A stretch of 64,000 nucleotides of DNA. Source: Endomychus coccineus (taxonomy: Eukaryota > Arthropoda > Insecta > Coleoptera > Endomychidae). Of the stretch, positions 46,991 to 59,487 are shown in pieces. The DNA lies in assembly GCA_958510875.1 (NCBI GenBank), contig OY294068.1:70410633-70474632 (forward strand), given 5' to 3'. Under the pieces are notes generated by a model. It did not search any database. It worked only from the letters and a program-made list of their open reading frames with translations, and was not told where the DNA came from. Numbering within the stretch: position 1 is the stretch's first letter; every line of letters begins with the position of its first letter. The position numbers and the translations under genes are program-made.

Positions 46991-47229
46991 ACCCAAGATA
47001 CACTAAAGATGATACATTGTACCTAACTAACATTAAATAACCTTATTTTTATTCAAGTCACGTGCGAACTATTTTTTGGTAGCTATTTTACACGATATTT
47101 CAAATGGAAAAATTTTAAAAAATATATAAAACGGTTCGTTTCATTCAAAAATACAAATTCAAAATATTCATATGCTGAAAACAACATTTTTAATTGACTT
47201 TGTTCTGCTTCTGTCATTATGATTTTCAT

Positions 47230-49556
47230 TCATAAAAAATATGAATTTACTAAATATGAAAAAAGTTTCATTTGAAAATAAAAACTGGGGCTCAATTCTT
47301 GATTCAAATTGCTCTAACCATGCCCTAAACTTATTTGAAAATAAAATCAACCATTTCATCAAGACTCCAACTACCACTAAGCTTTTACAAGTTAAACAAA
47401 AGCGAAAACCATGGATAACTAACTCAATAATAGTATCTATAATAAAAAGAGATAAAATGAAAAAATAACTAAATAAAAACTATTCTCCTCAACATTTTTT
47501 AGAGTTCAAAGCTTACAAACAGACTTAACAAAATTATAATATATGCTAAAAATTCCTACTATAAAAACGAAATTAATAAAAACTTCAATAATCCAAAAAA
47601 AATTACGCATTAGTTAGTAATGCTACCAATTCAATGATAATTAAAAACAATACTGTTCAATTAATATATGAAAATAATAGTATAATTACCAACGAATAAT
47701 GCGCTGCCAACTATGCTAACAACTACTTTAGTTCAATTGGAAATGAAATGCAAAACAGAATAAACCCCCAAAAAAACTCTCCAGTGTCCCCAGCTTGAAT
47801 GGCATCTCTGTTAAAATAATTAAAATGTTCCATACTTAAATTATTAAACCCTTAAAACACATTTTTAACTTAATATTTAAAACTTCAATTGTCCCAGAAG
47901 CATTTAAAAAAGCTATTGTAATTCCCATACACAAATCGGGTTCTAAAAATCGTATTGACAACTATCACCCCATCAGTCTTATCAATAATTTTTGCAAAAT
48001 TTTCGAAAAATGTTTGAAAAAAAGGATAAGTAATGAGTTTCTATAATAGATTCGGTATTCTTTCCAACAATCAGTTTGGATTTCGAGATAATCTGAGTAC
48101 GGCTGATGCCATCATTGAATTAACAAACTTTATCACAAATAATTTTAATAATAATCAAAAAACAATTGCTGTATTTATGGACTTAGCTAAGGCTTTCGAC
48201 ACGGTCTCAAATAAAGAACTATTAGATATACTCTCTAGCTATGGAATCAGGGGAAAGACGCACACTTTAATAAAAAACTATTTAGAAAATAGGTGTCAAA
48301 TAGTTAAAATTAACCGTACTTTGAGTGACTCATTGACAGATAATATAGGGGTTCCACCGGGCTCAGTATTAGGCCCGATACTTTTCCTAGTTTATATCAA
48401 CACACTCTGCAATTGCAATATAAACGGTAAAATAATATCCTATGCAGATGACACAATTTTGATTTTCTCTGGTCCATCATGGATTTTGTAAAAGAAAGTG
48501 CTTGCGAAGGACTCAAAACAATAAAGACCGTGCTGGATGCTCTTAAATTAACAATTAACTTAACAAAGACTAACTACATTGCATTCTCAATCAGCAACCA
48601 TTCTCGGCCAGATTTTAGTTACCTAGAACTTAATACTACTGAATATATTTATGAAACTAATACATTTAAATATCTAGGTATCTATATTGATAAGTATCTC
48701 AAATGGGACCATCATGTCATTTATCTGAGTAAAAAGATTAAACAACTAATACATACATTTTATACTACAAAATGATCTACTTATAACAGTTTATAAATCT
48801 TTGGTGGAGTCATTAATATATTATGGTATAATCGCATGGGGCGGCTTGTATAATAATCCATTAGAAATTCTAAATATTAGCCAGAACTACATTTTAAAAG
48901 TTATTAAACATAAATCTAAATTATTTCCCACGGAACATTTATACTCGGAAGAAATTTAAAATGTGAGAAACTTGTACAATCATACTGTATGTAAGTTTTT
49001 CCACCAAAAAAAGAATTATGAAAGTCACACTTATCATACACATTTAACTAGGAACACGACAGACAAATCAGCATCCCTATATGCACTAAATCTAAAACAC
49101 AAAGAACATTCCTATATCTTGCGGTAAAATGCTATAACTTGCTTCCTATTGATATTAAAACAATTTCTAATATGGAAACACTTCTCTAAAATTTCTAAAC
49201 GATTCATTTCTCAAAACCAAGAGAAATTCTCCTCATTTTTTACTGACTGAAGGTAGGATGGAAAAATGAAGAGAAAAATGTTAATCATTTTAATATAATT
49301 TGATTTTAAATGTATTACGGATATATATTAGAAACCTAATACTAATGTAATTTCAATTTTATTTTAAATTTATTTACAATAACAATATTTGTTCATTTAC
49401 GTACACATACAAAAGTTACTTTATTGTAACATTTAGGTGTAACTCATTATTCACATGAGATATTATTACTTTATGATATTATTAGTTCTTGAATTTGAAA
49501 TGTATACAAATACTATTATATATATATAAAATGAAATAAATGAAATGAAATGAAAA
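47230..49556 (+). mobile_element. 5'-truncated CR1/L2-group LINE
   Basis: The linker before RT is seen at 47240-47466 (RKPWITNSIIVSIIKRDKMK). The RT spans 48030-48780: NQFGFRDNLSTADAIIEL, FMDLAKAFDTVSNKELL, GVPPGSVLGPILFLVYIN and the YADDT box near 48440, then FKYLGIYIDKYLKWDHH. Frames shift at about 47466-48030, 48480 and 48775, so it is dead. There is no endonuclease domain. The 3' end is a short ATGAAATAAATGAAATGAA-type tail (49531-49556) rather than poly-A, which fits CR1/L2-like LINEs. No target duplication was identified. Confidence 0.85.
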
Positions 49557-49827
49557 TTGTTTCTAAAAAACTTGAAAAATTAGAAAACATTGTCTTGAAA
49601 ACAACTTCGAGGAAAATCAGAAGCTGCGCTTCCCAAATGCCGAACGTTAATTCTTAAGGGTTACTTATACCGGGATATCAAAAATTGTCTTACTTCACGT
49701 TTGAAATAATTATGTCACTGTCACACTGACATCATCAATAACCTACAAATTTTATACCTATTTATTTCAGTTGTAAAACAATAATGAACTACAAATTATG
49801 AAATAACGGTTTTAGTAACAAGAAAAA

Positions 49828-50229
49828 CTAAATTACAGTAATTGTTGGAAATGTCCCCCGTTTTGTTCGATGCACAAGTTGACGCGCATCCTCATACTGT
49901 GAAAACCGTTTTGCAGCATTTCTGGCGTTATTTGCGAACAATTCTCTGTTGAAGTTCAAATGTTCTGCAGGCTCCTCTTCCATAGGTTGACGAACGTCAT
50001 TGACAACTTCTGTACGAACTCTTGGTCTACCAGCACCTTTTTTATGAGTCACACATCCAGTTTCGCGAAACACTTCAACACAATTTGTAAGGCACGCCAC
50101 GTTTGGGAAGTGCTCTCGAAAATTGTCCAAACACAAACGTTGACTGTATTGCCAATTTCCATTAACTAGCGCACCCGTTCGAAAATAGGCTTCAATCATG
50201 AAAATGTTGTGCTGTGTGGTAAGAGGCAT
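49828..50229 (-). pseudogene. DUF4817 transposase remnant (N-terminus fused to C-terminus)
   Basis: The first 90 codons contain IFMIEAYFRTGALVNGN, LCLDNFREHFPN and GAGRPRVRTEVVNDVR, the helix-turn-helix DUF4817 domain (IxFxxxGxxxxRPRVRT). Then the frame jumps to the very end of the protein; in the neighbouring frame the last 30 codons read MRMRVNLCIEQNGGHFQQLL, the usual C-terminus of this family. The DDE core between them is deleted. Confidence 0.8.
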
Positions 50230-50327
50230 GATTCAAAAACTGGATTAGAAAATTTCAGCACAATGACTTAACAGATTCTGACACAACAAAATATATTCAA
50301 ATATTTAAAGTAAGACACACGTTTTAC

Positions 50328-50548
50328 CATAGTCAAAGTATACAGGTCTGCCGGAGCCTCCCTTCCATCGTTTCTCGCGCTAGGTGACGTCACAAAGCTC
50401 CTCCAATCACATCGCCGGCACGTAACAACATCATATTATATCGTCGTCAATAACATTAAATAAACGAGATAAACGACCAATCAGCTTGCACTCGAATTTT
50501 AAAAAGAGTAGAAGGGAGGCTCCGGCAGACCTGTTTACTTTGACTATG
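50328..50548. mobile_element. MITE, copy 1 (221 bp)
   Basis: Inverted ends CATAGTCAAAGTATACAGG and its inverse, ending TTTACTTTGACTATG. Flanks CGTTTTAC and CGCTTTAC are an 8-bp duplication with one change. Contains CTCGCGCTAGGTGACGTCAC and GCCGGCACGTAACAACATC. Nearly identical to 60134-60364. Non-coding. Confidence 0.85.
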
Positions 50549-50774
50549 CGCTTTACATTCCACAATCACCCTTGACCAAGATAACTTTTAATTTGTAGTT
50601 CATTATTGTTTTACAACTGAAATAAATAGGTATGAAATTTGTAGGTTATTGATGATGTCAGTGTGACAGTGACAAAATTATTTCAAACGTAAAGTAAGAC
50701 ACGTTTTAGATTCCGCAACCACCCTTGACCAAGATAATTTTTGATATCCCAGTACTTACATGTATTAATTATAG

Positions 50775-50902
50775 GTAGAAGAAAACTAGAAGAATACTTT
50801 CCAAGCTTCAAAGAGTATAAACTTAAAGATGATGGGTCAGTATCTCCGAATGAAAATCCTGAGGTAACAAAGGCAAAACTTTACATAAAGAGTGAATTTG
50901 AG
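50775..50902 (+). CDS. G-protein alpha-s-like subunit, exon 5
   Basis: 128 nt between ATTATAG and GAG|GTAAAT, joining exon 4 inside a Gly codon. It encodes RRKLEEYFPSFKEY, an acidic loop (DDGSVSPNENPEV) and TKAKLYIKSEFE. These match alpha-s KSKIEDYFPEFARY, its proline-rich insert and TRAKYFIRDEFL. The insert is a diagnostic of the alpha-s class. Intact. Confidence 0.92.
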
Positions 50903-51867
50903 GTAAATATATTCAGATATTAACTATCTTCAAGAGTTTATTCATAATGAAACATATCCTAAAACCACAATGATATTTAGATACCACCTAAAGATGTATT
51001 TCAGCAACTAGGCTCTCATCTTGACTAGATCGTAAACAAACAAAAGTGACTTTGTAGTATATTTTGAATATTTTCAACAAATTACTTGTGACAATATAAA
51101 ATATGTTACACAACAAAACTATACCTTCCAGTTTCACTGGTAATTTCGGGAAATTTGCTGGAAGAAAACTACTAATCCTTTTTATTTAGTTTGTTTTTGT
51201 GTTTTTAGGTTATATTTAATTATGAAGGATGATCCACATTAAATTTCAGTATTTGAATTTGCCGCTGTTTGCGTTTTGTGAACGTTGAAAGTTTGCATTT
51301 TTATCACTTACATTTTTGCAAAAAAGAACTATTACAGGATGAAGATCATTTTCATTTAAATGAGTGGGTGTGAATCGCATCTCGCATAGTAAACATCCAC
51401 GTTTTATCCAAGAGGAATCAATAAAAATGTTTAGCTTTATAATTAATATTTAATTTCAATTTTAAAAAAATAATTAAGCCAACATTCCCAGATGTTCCAA
51501 GTATACCACCTTCACATTGGAAGTTCTTGAATATTTTTGTTATAAGAGAGAAATTAAACACTTATTTCCTATGTATGTTAAAGGTTAATGTTGGAGCTTT
51601 CAAATTTACTGAAAATCTTAAACGGGGATTGGTGGGAGTGTGAAGACATCACTATCGGAGTCAATTGAATTCGGATTTCTCCAAAATAATATATTAACTG
51701 TTTAACTTGGATTATCCTTTATATCATTGTAGGGAGCATGGTCTCCATGACCTCGTTAAAATTGAAATTATTAATATTTTTAATCGAATCATACAAATAC
51801 TAATAATTAAATCGCCAAAAACCTAGTGAAAACATCTTTAACAAATTTAGTATATTGTTTGTTCCAG

Positions 51868-52014
51868 AAAATAAGCGAAAATACTAATCATGAAGACCAT
51901 CGTTGTTATCCACATTTTACTTGTGCAGTGGATACTGAGAATATTAAACGTGTATTCAATGACTGCCGTGATACTATTCAGAGGAGATATCTAAAAGAAT
52001 TTGACCTGCTTTAA
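51868..52014 (+). CDS. G-protein alpha-s-like subunit, exon 6 (C-terminus)
   Basis: 48 codons plus TAA (52012-52014) after the acceptor TTGTTCCAG. It encodes [18 protein letters not shown] with the guanine-binding TCAV motif, then [18 protein letters not shown]. Canonical alpha-s ends QRMHLRQYELL; this copy ends KEFDLL, so the receptor-contacting tail keeps the class pattern with conservative changes. Summed over six exons the protein is 376 residues, the normal length. No stop, frameshift or bad splice site is seen in the whole gene, so it looks functional. It may be orthologous to the diverged insect G alpha-f group or be a lineage-specific copy. Confidence 0.92.
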   Translation, partial: KISENTNHEDHRCYPHFTCAVDTENIKRVFNDCRDTIQRRYLKEFDLL

Positions 52015-52590
52015 TATGTAAATAAGTACCTACTTATTTATACACCTGTCTACCTTCTTTTCTGTATATAACAATCTAAAACTCCAAGCGTCTCCAATTA
52101 AAAGGTATAAATAGATGATGGCACCTTCCAGTTATTAGTTCCTTGATAATATCATTCTAACTGTCTATGAAAATATTTATTTCAGAATGTTTTTGTGTTA
52201 AAAGCACATTATATTCATGTTCAATGAAAAAAATTGATTCAAACAAGGGTGACTACTGAATGGTTACTTTTTCAACTACATAACTAATTTTCAGGAACCT
52301 ATATCTGTAACAGAGGCTTCGAGGGAGTAACGGTCTATGTTATTAATTGATAATTTCTCAAAAAAAAAGAAAATGTTTTATTGATTTTGAATAATTGATT
52401 AACGGAAATGTAACAAACTGTTATTCTATCAATACGAATATTCTTATATTCAGTATTATATTTCATGATGAAGATGGAAGGGAAATACTGAATAAAGCAA
52501 CCTGTTTAATGAAATTTTCTTAATAAAAAGGCTCATGGTGGAAGTCGTTACTTTGTGATAATTTATCATAATGTTACAATTGAACACTTT
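52015..52590 (+). other. 3' flank of the alpha-s-like gene
   Basis: A probable polyadenylation signal AATAAA lies at 52491-52496, about 480 bp after the stop; nothing else is recognised. Confidence 0.45.
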
Positions 52591-53341
52591 TTACTTTGTT
52601 TTGTATCACTTATATTATAGAAACACTAACGTGACTATAGTTTCGACTACTAGCTTGTCATCTTCAATCTACTAATACATTATAGTCCAGGCAACGAACC
52701 GAAAAAAAAAACATGTAGGTCAGAATCGAAAATTTTTTGTGGGATTCGATTCATGGGGTTAACAGGATCATTCATAACACATAAAACCTCACCGGTCACC
52801 CCTTCCCCTTGGGGGCCAGAAAGGGTCAAAACTTGCCGATTTTCCACCCCCAGAATTGATTAAAAGTAAATCTGACGTCAAAATCGTGATCAGCGACCCG
52901 ATAAAACCCCCTTGGGGAATTTAAAATCCAAAAATAATATACATTGCCAAAATAATCTAAGCAAAAATGGCCAATTTGATCGATTTTCCACCCCCAGAAT
53001 TGATTTCAAGTAAATCTGACGTCCAAAATCGTGATCAGCGACCTAAAAAACCCCCTTGGTGCATTTTAAATTCGAAATTACCCTTTTGAGGGCCTTTTCT
53101 GGTCCCCAATGGGGGGAGGGGGACTGGTGAGGTTTTATGTGTTTTGAATAATCCTGATAACCCCACGAATCGAATCCCACAAACATTTTTTGATTCTGAC
53201 TTACATGTCTTTTTTTACTATAGCTGAAATCCTGGCTCATTGCCTGGATTATTAGTATTGTTTTGAAGATGACACGCTAGTTGTCGAAACTATAGTCATG
53301 TTAGTGATTCTATAAAATAAGTGATGAAAAACAAAGTATTT
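52591..53341. mobile_element. Palindromic hammerhead-bearing element interrupted at its apex
   Basis: Left arm 52591-52667 and right arm 53262-53341 are reverse complements (ACTTTGTTTTG, ATCACTTAT, GACTATAGTTTCGAC). On the outward strand each contains UUGAAGA-U, stem II GACA...UGUC, GAAAC and UAUAGUC, a degraded hammerhead core. Removing the insertion at 52683-53251 would leave TACTAATACATTAGTA at the centre, a perfect palindrome. The arms may be two Penelope-type ends in inverted orientation. Confidence 0.6.
52683..53251. mobile_element. Foldback element, 569 bp, TTA target duplication
   Basis: Ends TAGTCCAGGC and GCCTGGATTA with TTA on both sides (52680-52682 and 53252-53254). The halves are inverted copies: the ACATGTAGGTCAGAATCGA block and the GGTTTTATGTGTTTTGAAT block mirror each other, as do the CCACCCCCAGAATTGAT subrepeats and AATCGTGATCAGCGACC. 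Same termini and same target size as 1628-2784, so they are one family. Non-coding. Confidence 0.85.
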
Positions 53342-54727
53342 ATTATTATGTCATTATAAAAAGGAACTTGTTATTGAAAACCAAGCTGTGATGAAACATC
53401 AAAAATATAATCGTTAAATGGTATATACACATTATGTTTTAAAAATCGCACAAGTGATCTATATATGAAATTCGGCATATTCGCTTTTCTTATTTGGGAT
53501 AATTTTCATTAAATCCTCCATTTTATGTTGTGTATTGAGCAGTGAATTATTATTAATTGGGGCATCATTCTTTGTTTGAACCTCTCAATTATCTTTATAA
53601 ATTTCAAAGGAATCCTAAAGGATTACTTCGACCATAAATAGTATAGGGATGATCTAGGACTCTTGGTCATATTCCTTCCACAGGTACTTTGTGATTTCGT
53701 AATTTTGAAGACCTTCTGTTTTTTGGCAGGTGATCTTCCATAGTGGTGAGACTTTTTATAACTTGTTAGGGCTTATTTACTTTTGTGTCAGCAATAATAC
53801 TTCCAATAAGATGAAACTAGCTATTTTTTTCACCTTCTCAATTAAAGTAAAGGTTCAGTCACAGGCAAAAAAAATGTGACCATACATGAGAAACATTCGA
53901 TTAATCTGTGTAATATTCACATATTTCAAGGTTGCAGTATGTGGTCAATCCATTAGCACTTATTAACAAGGGATCTGGTTCGATGTCGTTATCTGATGGT
54001 CGAGTTATTTCGACACCGTGTCATCTTCTGGAAAGTGCGTGAAATCTGCTACTCAATAGTTTGTATTGTAAAACTTTTTTAGTGGGACATCTACATATTC
54101 GTAGGTAGATAGCGTTGGAACATCCAGCTTTCTCTAACAATTCTATCTACAGCAGCACCACAACCTTACTCGTCGTTCTGTTGATGAGCTAGAGAAGGCG
54201 AAACATACATCCAGCACTGAAGCAAATAATTATCCTATGAAAATTTAACAATAACAGTTAACCATGATGTTGGATGTAACATAGATCGTTATTCCTTCCC
54301 GAATGTATTATATAAATAGAGGTAAAAAGCTTTATGCTGAAACAGTTGTAATCATGATTAAAATAGAAGGCCATCTCTTCTCAGGTTTCTATTCGTTCAT
54401 ATTTCTCCTAGCGTCATCCTATGTTGTGAATGGTGTAAATCTGAGGTAGAGGCACTCTACTTGAGTTTAATATAATACTGCTATTGTTTACGCGGCTTAA
54501 CACTTACCTACATATGTATTATATGATAGTATTGAACTTTACTTTATATTCAAACTTTAACTGCTTGTATCATTTTTCTAAATCTTAATTATTGGTTTCC
54601 CGTTAATAAATTAAATAATTCTTTATCATTTACGCTTTGGAAATTTTTATGTCTGTGGTTCCGACTCGTCAAAGGTAACTTAGGAGCGACATCTATGACT
54701 ATTATTTCAGGAAATAATTTTCAGTGG
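53342..54727. other. No gene recognised
   Basis: AT-rich. The minus strand near 53995-54035 has AGAAGAUGACAC..GUGUCGAAAU, a further eroded hammerhead-like core; otherwise nothing. Confidence 0.45.
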
Positions 54728-54730
54728 ATA

Positions 54731-56123
54731 TAGTAGAGTATGTGAAACCAAAAAATAAGTGATATCGGTAAATTTTTTATGATTTAACGCGACCCCACGG
54801 AAAATGTTTGTTTTGGTGTATGAAACAAAAGTCTAAAATTTCTACCTCATAAATTGACCGCAAACCCTTTTTTTTCCATTTTGGGGTATTTTGAACATTT
54901 TTAGGGGAAGTTCGTCAAAAAAAAATTTCTATCATCAGTTGTATTGGGAATTGAGAAACCAAACTGGATCCCTTTCATTGTCAATGTTTAAGGAACTCCC
55001 AGTTCAAAAGTTTTTCGACCTCCCCCTTCCTCGCAATAGATGTATATATATACATAAATGCATGGGAACTTGCGTGACGGCTAACTCGGGCAGTTTTCAA
55101 CCTATTCAGCTGAAATTTGGACTGAAGGTAGGTTTTACGCCCTCAAAACTGTCTTCTAAACTTCAAGTTAAAATATTAAATAGTTTCCGAGAAATTCGAG
55201 TTTAAGTCAATTTTTTAGCTAATTTTCAAATTGAGATATCTCATGCCCTTTTCATCCGATTGACATCTGCTTGGCGTCAAAATGTAGGTATTTGCATATA
55301 TTTTTACGTGGTAATCATCGTTTTTATACCACATTAGCAATATGATACTATTTTAGGTGACAGATTCTGAGGCAAGTAGTATTTCCAGCAGTACTTCCAG
55401 TGTATACAGCGTGGTGAGTTAAAGTGGTCGGAAGAGAAGACAGCAATAATGTTGAATAAATATGTACAATTAAAAAAAAAAATTTAAAAATTAAAAAAAA
55501 CAGAAAAGGTGGACTCATCAGTAACATGCCTATGAAATTTTTTAATTAACCCTTTCGTCCCAGAGTTATATACTTACTATATAAACTTATACGGCTTTTT
55601 TCCTTTTTTTTTAATTTTGTATTGTATAATATTATTTCTGTCTTCTCTTCCGACCACTTGAATGAAACTCGGAAACTATTTAACATTTTAACTTGAAATT
55701 TAGAGGGCAGTTTTGAGGGCGTAAAACCTACCTTCAGTCCGAATTCCAGCTGAATAGGTTGAAAACTCACCGAGTTAGCCGTCACGCAAGTTCCCATTCA
55801 TTTATGTATATATATACATCTATTGCGAAGAAGGGGAGGTCGGATTAACTTGAAATTTGAACTGGGAGTTCCTTAAACATTGACAATAAAAGGGATTCAG
55901 TTTGGTTTCTTAATTCCCAGTACAACTGGAGATAGCAATTTTTTTTACGAACTTCCTTTAAAAATGTCCAAAGTACCCCAAAATAGCGAAAAAAAAGGGG
56001 TTGCGGTCAATTTATGAGGTAGAAATCTTAGACTTTTGTTTCATACACCAAAACAAACATTTTCCGTGGGGTCGCGTTAAATCATAAAAAATTTTCGATC
56101 AAAATGTTTCACATACTCTACTA
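54731..56123. mobile_element. Foldback element of 1.4 kb with ATA target duplication
   Basis: Ends TAGTAGAGTATGTGAAAC and the exact inverse ending CTCTACTA, flanked by ATA (54728-54730 and 56124-56126). Arms of about 470 bp mirror each other (GCGACCCCACGGAAAATG, TATATATACATAAATG, CGTGACGGCTAACTC, GTAGGTTTTACGCCCTC) with modest divergence; the centre (about 55210-55650) is unpaired and AT-rich. The ORFs in the arms are symmetrical shadows, not genes. Confidence 0.88.
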
Positions 56124-56126
56124 ATA

Positions 56127-59100
56127 GTTAGACTTCACATACCGTTAGACTCAACTGAATTCTTCAAAATTGTAGAATATAATATTATTAGGCCAAACTC
56201 TTCAATTGATAAATAGGTAATTTCACATGGAAATAGTGCAGTATTACGATAAATTTGTCACTAATAGAGTACCTATAGTATTATTTTCATATCTCCTATT
56301 GAGTTGCACATCGTTATTATATAGTTATAGGCATAGTATTATGTTTATATATGTATTTTCTGTTGATATTGCTATTATGAATAATTCCTTCACCAAAAGG
56401 AATTCAATGTTTGTTGTGTTGGAATAAATAAATGAATAAATAAAACTTGTGGGGAAGTTACAGTGTCAATATGCTAATCCCCTATACTTACACATTCATT
56501 CCATTATATGAATCTCATAATCAAGAGTTGAATGAATAATATCAGATTTTGTTTGAAATATGCCTGTTGATGATTTCCAATTAGTTATATATGAATCGAA
56601 AACCAAAAACATCAAGTTTAAGAGGACTACTTTTAATTTCTCGTTGAAACTAGATAGAATAACGTTAATTTGTGAAACCTTTAATTTTGTTCCAAAGATG
56701 ACCACCATTATTCGATACAAACACTTCATATGAGAACCTATTTCAGATTGAATAATGTTTTGTCCATTTCTACATGTAACCCCCAATGTATAGCTTTGTA
56801 TTGTCAGACATTAGTGGCATCTTACAGTTATTTAAATGAACATCTAAATAAGTGGGAAAACATGAAGTTCTCAGTATTGTTCTGTTATATTTTTCAATGC
56901 CACATGAAAAATACATTTCTATGAAGCTGTAAGTTACTATTCCATATCTCTGAAGAGGGAATATTTTACAAACGAAATTTTTGTTTCTAGATTTAGAGTA
57001 GATATTCTAAGATAGAAGCAATAATTGATGATGTAATAAAATTGAGAATATTCTAAGAATAAGCCATTGTAACTTTTTGATCAACCATTTTATAATGTGT
57101 ACTTATGCCATTGCATTAATAATCGATACTATATTGATAAACTTTCTGAAAGTTCTTGTTTCAACCAAAATATTTTGACTGGCTTGCTGCTTCAAAACAG
57201 TTAAGTCTTGTTAAATGTAAGAGGACTTTATAAGGATAAGTTTATAATTATTAAGTTTGATTTCAAAGTACTGCATATTGCAAAGAAGGCCTATCTAGGT
57301 CGCATAAAGAGATCCAAGACTATATTTTTATGTTTAGTATGTAATGAGTTGTCAGCTGATAGTAAAAGATCCCAGCTTTACTGGAACTGATGTTTCAATA
57401 TTGTAAACAACACATTACAAGCCACCACACATGAAAAAGTTGAACTTGCTTGAATTGCGGCACACAACGACAAAAACTCATTTAGTATCATCCGATCAAT
57501 GCACCAAAACTGATTGGACTAGTTGAGATGAGGAAAAGTAACATGTAGTGACATTGTTCGGAGGATATTCTGTTAGTTTATCACTTCTGTTTCTTTAAAT
57601 GGAATGAATTGTTCATTATTTACGTTTTAAGTTACATTTTGACTTCAAGTTATCCATATGTTGTAAAGATAAACATTTGTATTGAATTGTAATGGGTGGA
57701 GATCAGTTAAATTGCGTTATAATGTAAGGAATAAGCACCTAGAATTTCTACCAACAGTATTCAATAAATACATCCAAACTCAGTGAAACTATAATAGTCT
57801 AATAAGGTGAAAAATACTCATATAGAGGTTCTATTTCGGGTATAGTCTGTTATCTAATTCTTTACATTTGTTAAATTAAGTTAATAGGTATATCTATTTC
57901 GCATCAAACATTCATTTTATATGGTATATTGTGAGTGAAATATCATCAGAACCATAATCTATATTGTCTTCTTAAGAGATTTATTGGTGATTATAGTTTT
58001 GGGAATTTTATCAGATTAATAAAGAACATTCTGTATAGAGAATACAATTTCTAGCCTTACCATTCCTATGTAATAATACATAATTTATAGGATTTGAATA
58101 GGGTATCCCAGTAGAAAAGAAAATTTCAGCCCGCCCTAATTTCTAAATATTTTGAATAGTTGTTATATTTCCCGAAGGTAATGTTCTCCATTAGATAGCT
58201 CTTCCGTGTTATTCAGTTTCAACCCCTTAGGGAATGATATCTTTTAGTCCGATTGTCGTTATCCGCGTAAACTAGCTCAAGTTTACTTTGATCTCTATTG
58301 TAATCACTTTTCCTAACGATTACGTCCAGATTGTGTTTCAGTCTTTGTGGATTGTTACGGGACGTTGGGTCATGGGTAGATCCTCTCTGTATTCACTGAC
58401 CTAATGTCCTGAAAATACTCGATTCAACTTTTTACTTTATCTTCGGTTAATTGATCTCTACCACATTATGGTTCATAACCAAGTGGCACTAAGTGTAAAC
58501 AAAGTTACGTGGACAATAATACCTGCCAGGGTTGTGCCAAGTTATAAAACCTAACCTAGCATTGTCACTTAGCAACTAATCCGTCTCAGAACCGGTATTG
58601 GAAACATGTTGGATTTTAGGGCTGACAAACCAATGGGAGTGAGAATAACATTCAATCAAGCGTTAACGATATGTACAACTTCTGTTTTCCCCTGGTGCCA
58701 ATTCGTTAAAGAATACACTTTGTACTATTTGTTATTCCAATTCCAAATTAATATTACTTAATTTTGTTGGAATGAACTGAATTATTTGAAGGTGTGCATA
58801 TTCCAGCAAATAACGGTTTTGATTTTACACTTAACCATTTCTAACGATATAATAATGTTACAAAATATCTTTAATTTGCACGTTTATCTTAATTTATGTA
58901 TATAATACTATTATAATATTTTCAAATAAGATAAATCTGCATTTATTTATATGTTATACACTCTGATGATTTTTTATTGCTTTTATTTCCAAGTCTTGGA
59001 TTGTGATATAATTGATAGGTGTATATATTAATATATATATTTTCGTACTATTTAGCGAATTTCTAGACCATTAAAATATTTTGGCTGTCATAACTATAAT

Positions 59101-59485
59101 AAATAAATGATTGTTTTTGTATTAATAAATTACCAATATACACACATTTCAGCATTTTTCTTTCTGGAATTCACTTATATTTAAAGTTGATATTACTTTT
59201 ATTATATGAATTCTAGTGGTGCCTACTTATATACTAGTAAAATTCAAGATCATCCTTTTCTTTTCCTATTCAATCCTAACTTTTTATTTCCTTGGTATAG
59301 ACATGATCATCGATCAAAATAATCATTAACGACAGTTTCACAAGTTCATTGGTTTCATAGCGTTAAATTTAATCATTGAAGACGATCAATTGAAATGATT
59401 AATAAAAGGAAAAAATCTTTTGATGGACCTTCAAACTTTACACAGGATTGAAGGATATCAATTCTTCATTAATAATTATTCGGTA
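56127..59485. other. No gene recognised
   Basis: AT-rich sequence between the two alpha-s-type genes. Short ORFs (for example near 57208-57390) have no family features. Slightly higher GC at 58130-58640 without identifiable content. Confidence 0.45.
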
Positions 59486-59487
59486 AA

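Larger units (their letters stand above)
49670..50754 (-). mobile_element. DUF4817-type Tc1/mariner-superfamily transposon, internally deleted
   Basis: Termini CCGGGATATCAAAAATT and the inverse AATTTTTGATATCCCAG, flanked by TA (49668-49669 and 50755-50756). The left arm is matched inverted on the right (including ATGTCA-GTGTGACAGTGAC and TTGTAGTTCATTATTG). A MITE (50328-50548) is nested inside. The transposase remnant lies at 49828-50229. A solitary end of the same family is at 18168. Confidence 0.85.
46568..50774 (+). other. Intron 4 of the alpha-s-like gene
   Basis: 4.2 kb. It contains a small foldback (46598-46990), a truncated CR1/L2-like LINE in sense orientation (47230-49556) and a DUF4817 transposon with a nested MITE (49670-50754). 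The last transposon base is only 20 bp from the acceptor of exon 5. Confidence 0.7.

Noticed and set aside
54891..55797. Two similar ORFs on opposite strands (104 and 83 codons)
   Set aside because: They are mirror images arising from the arms of the foldback element, not genes.
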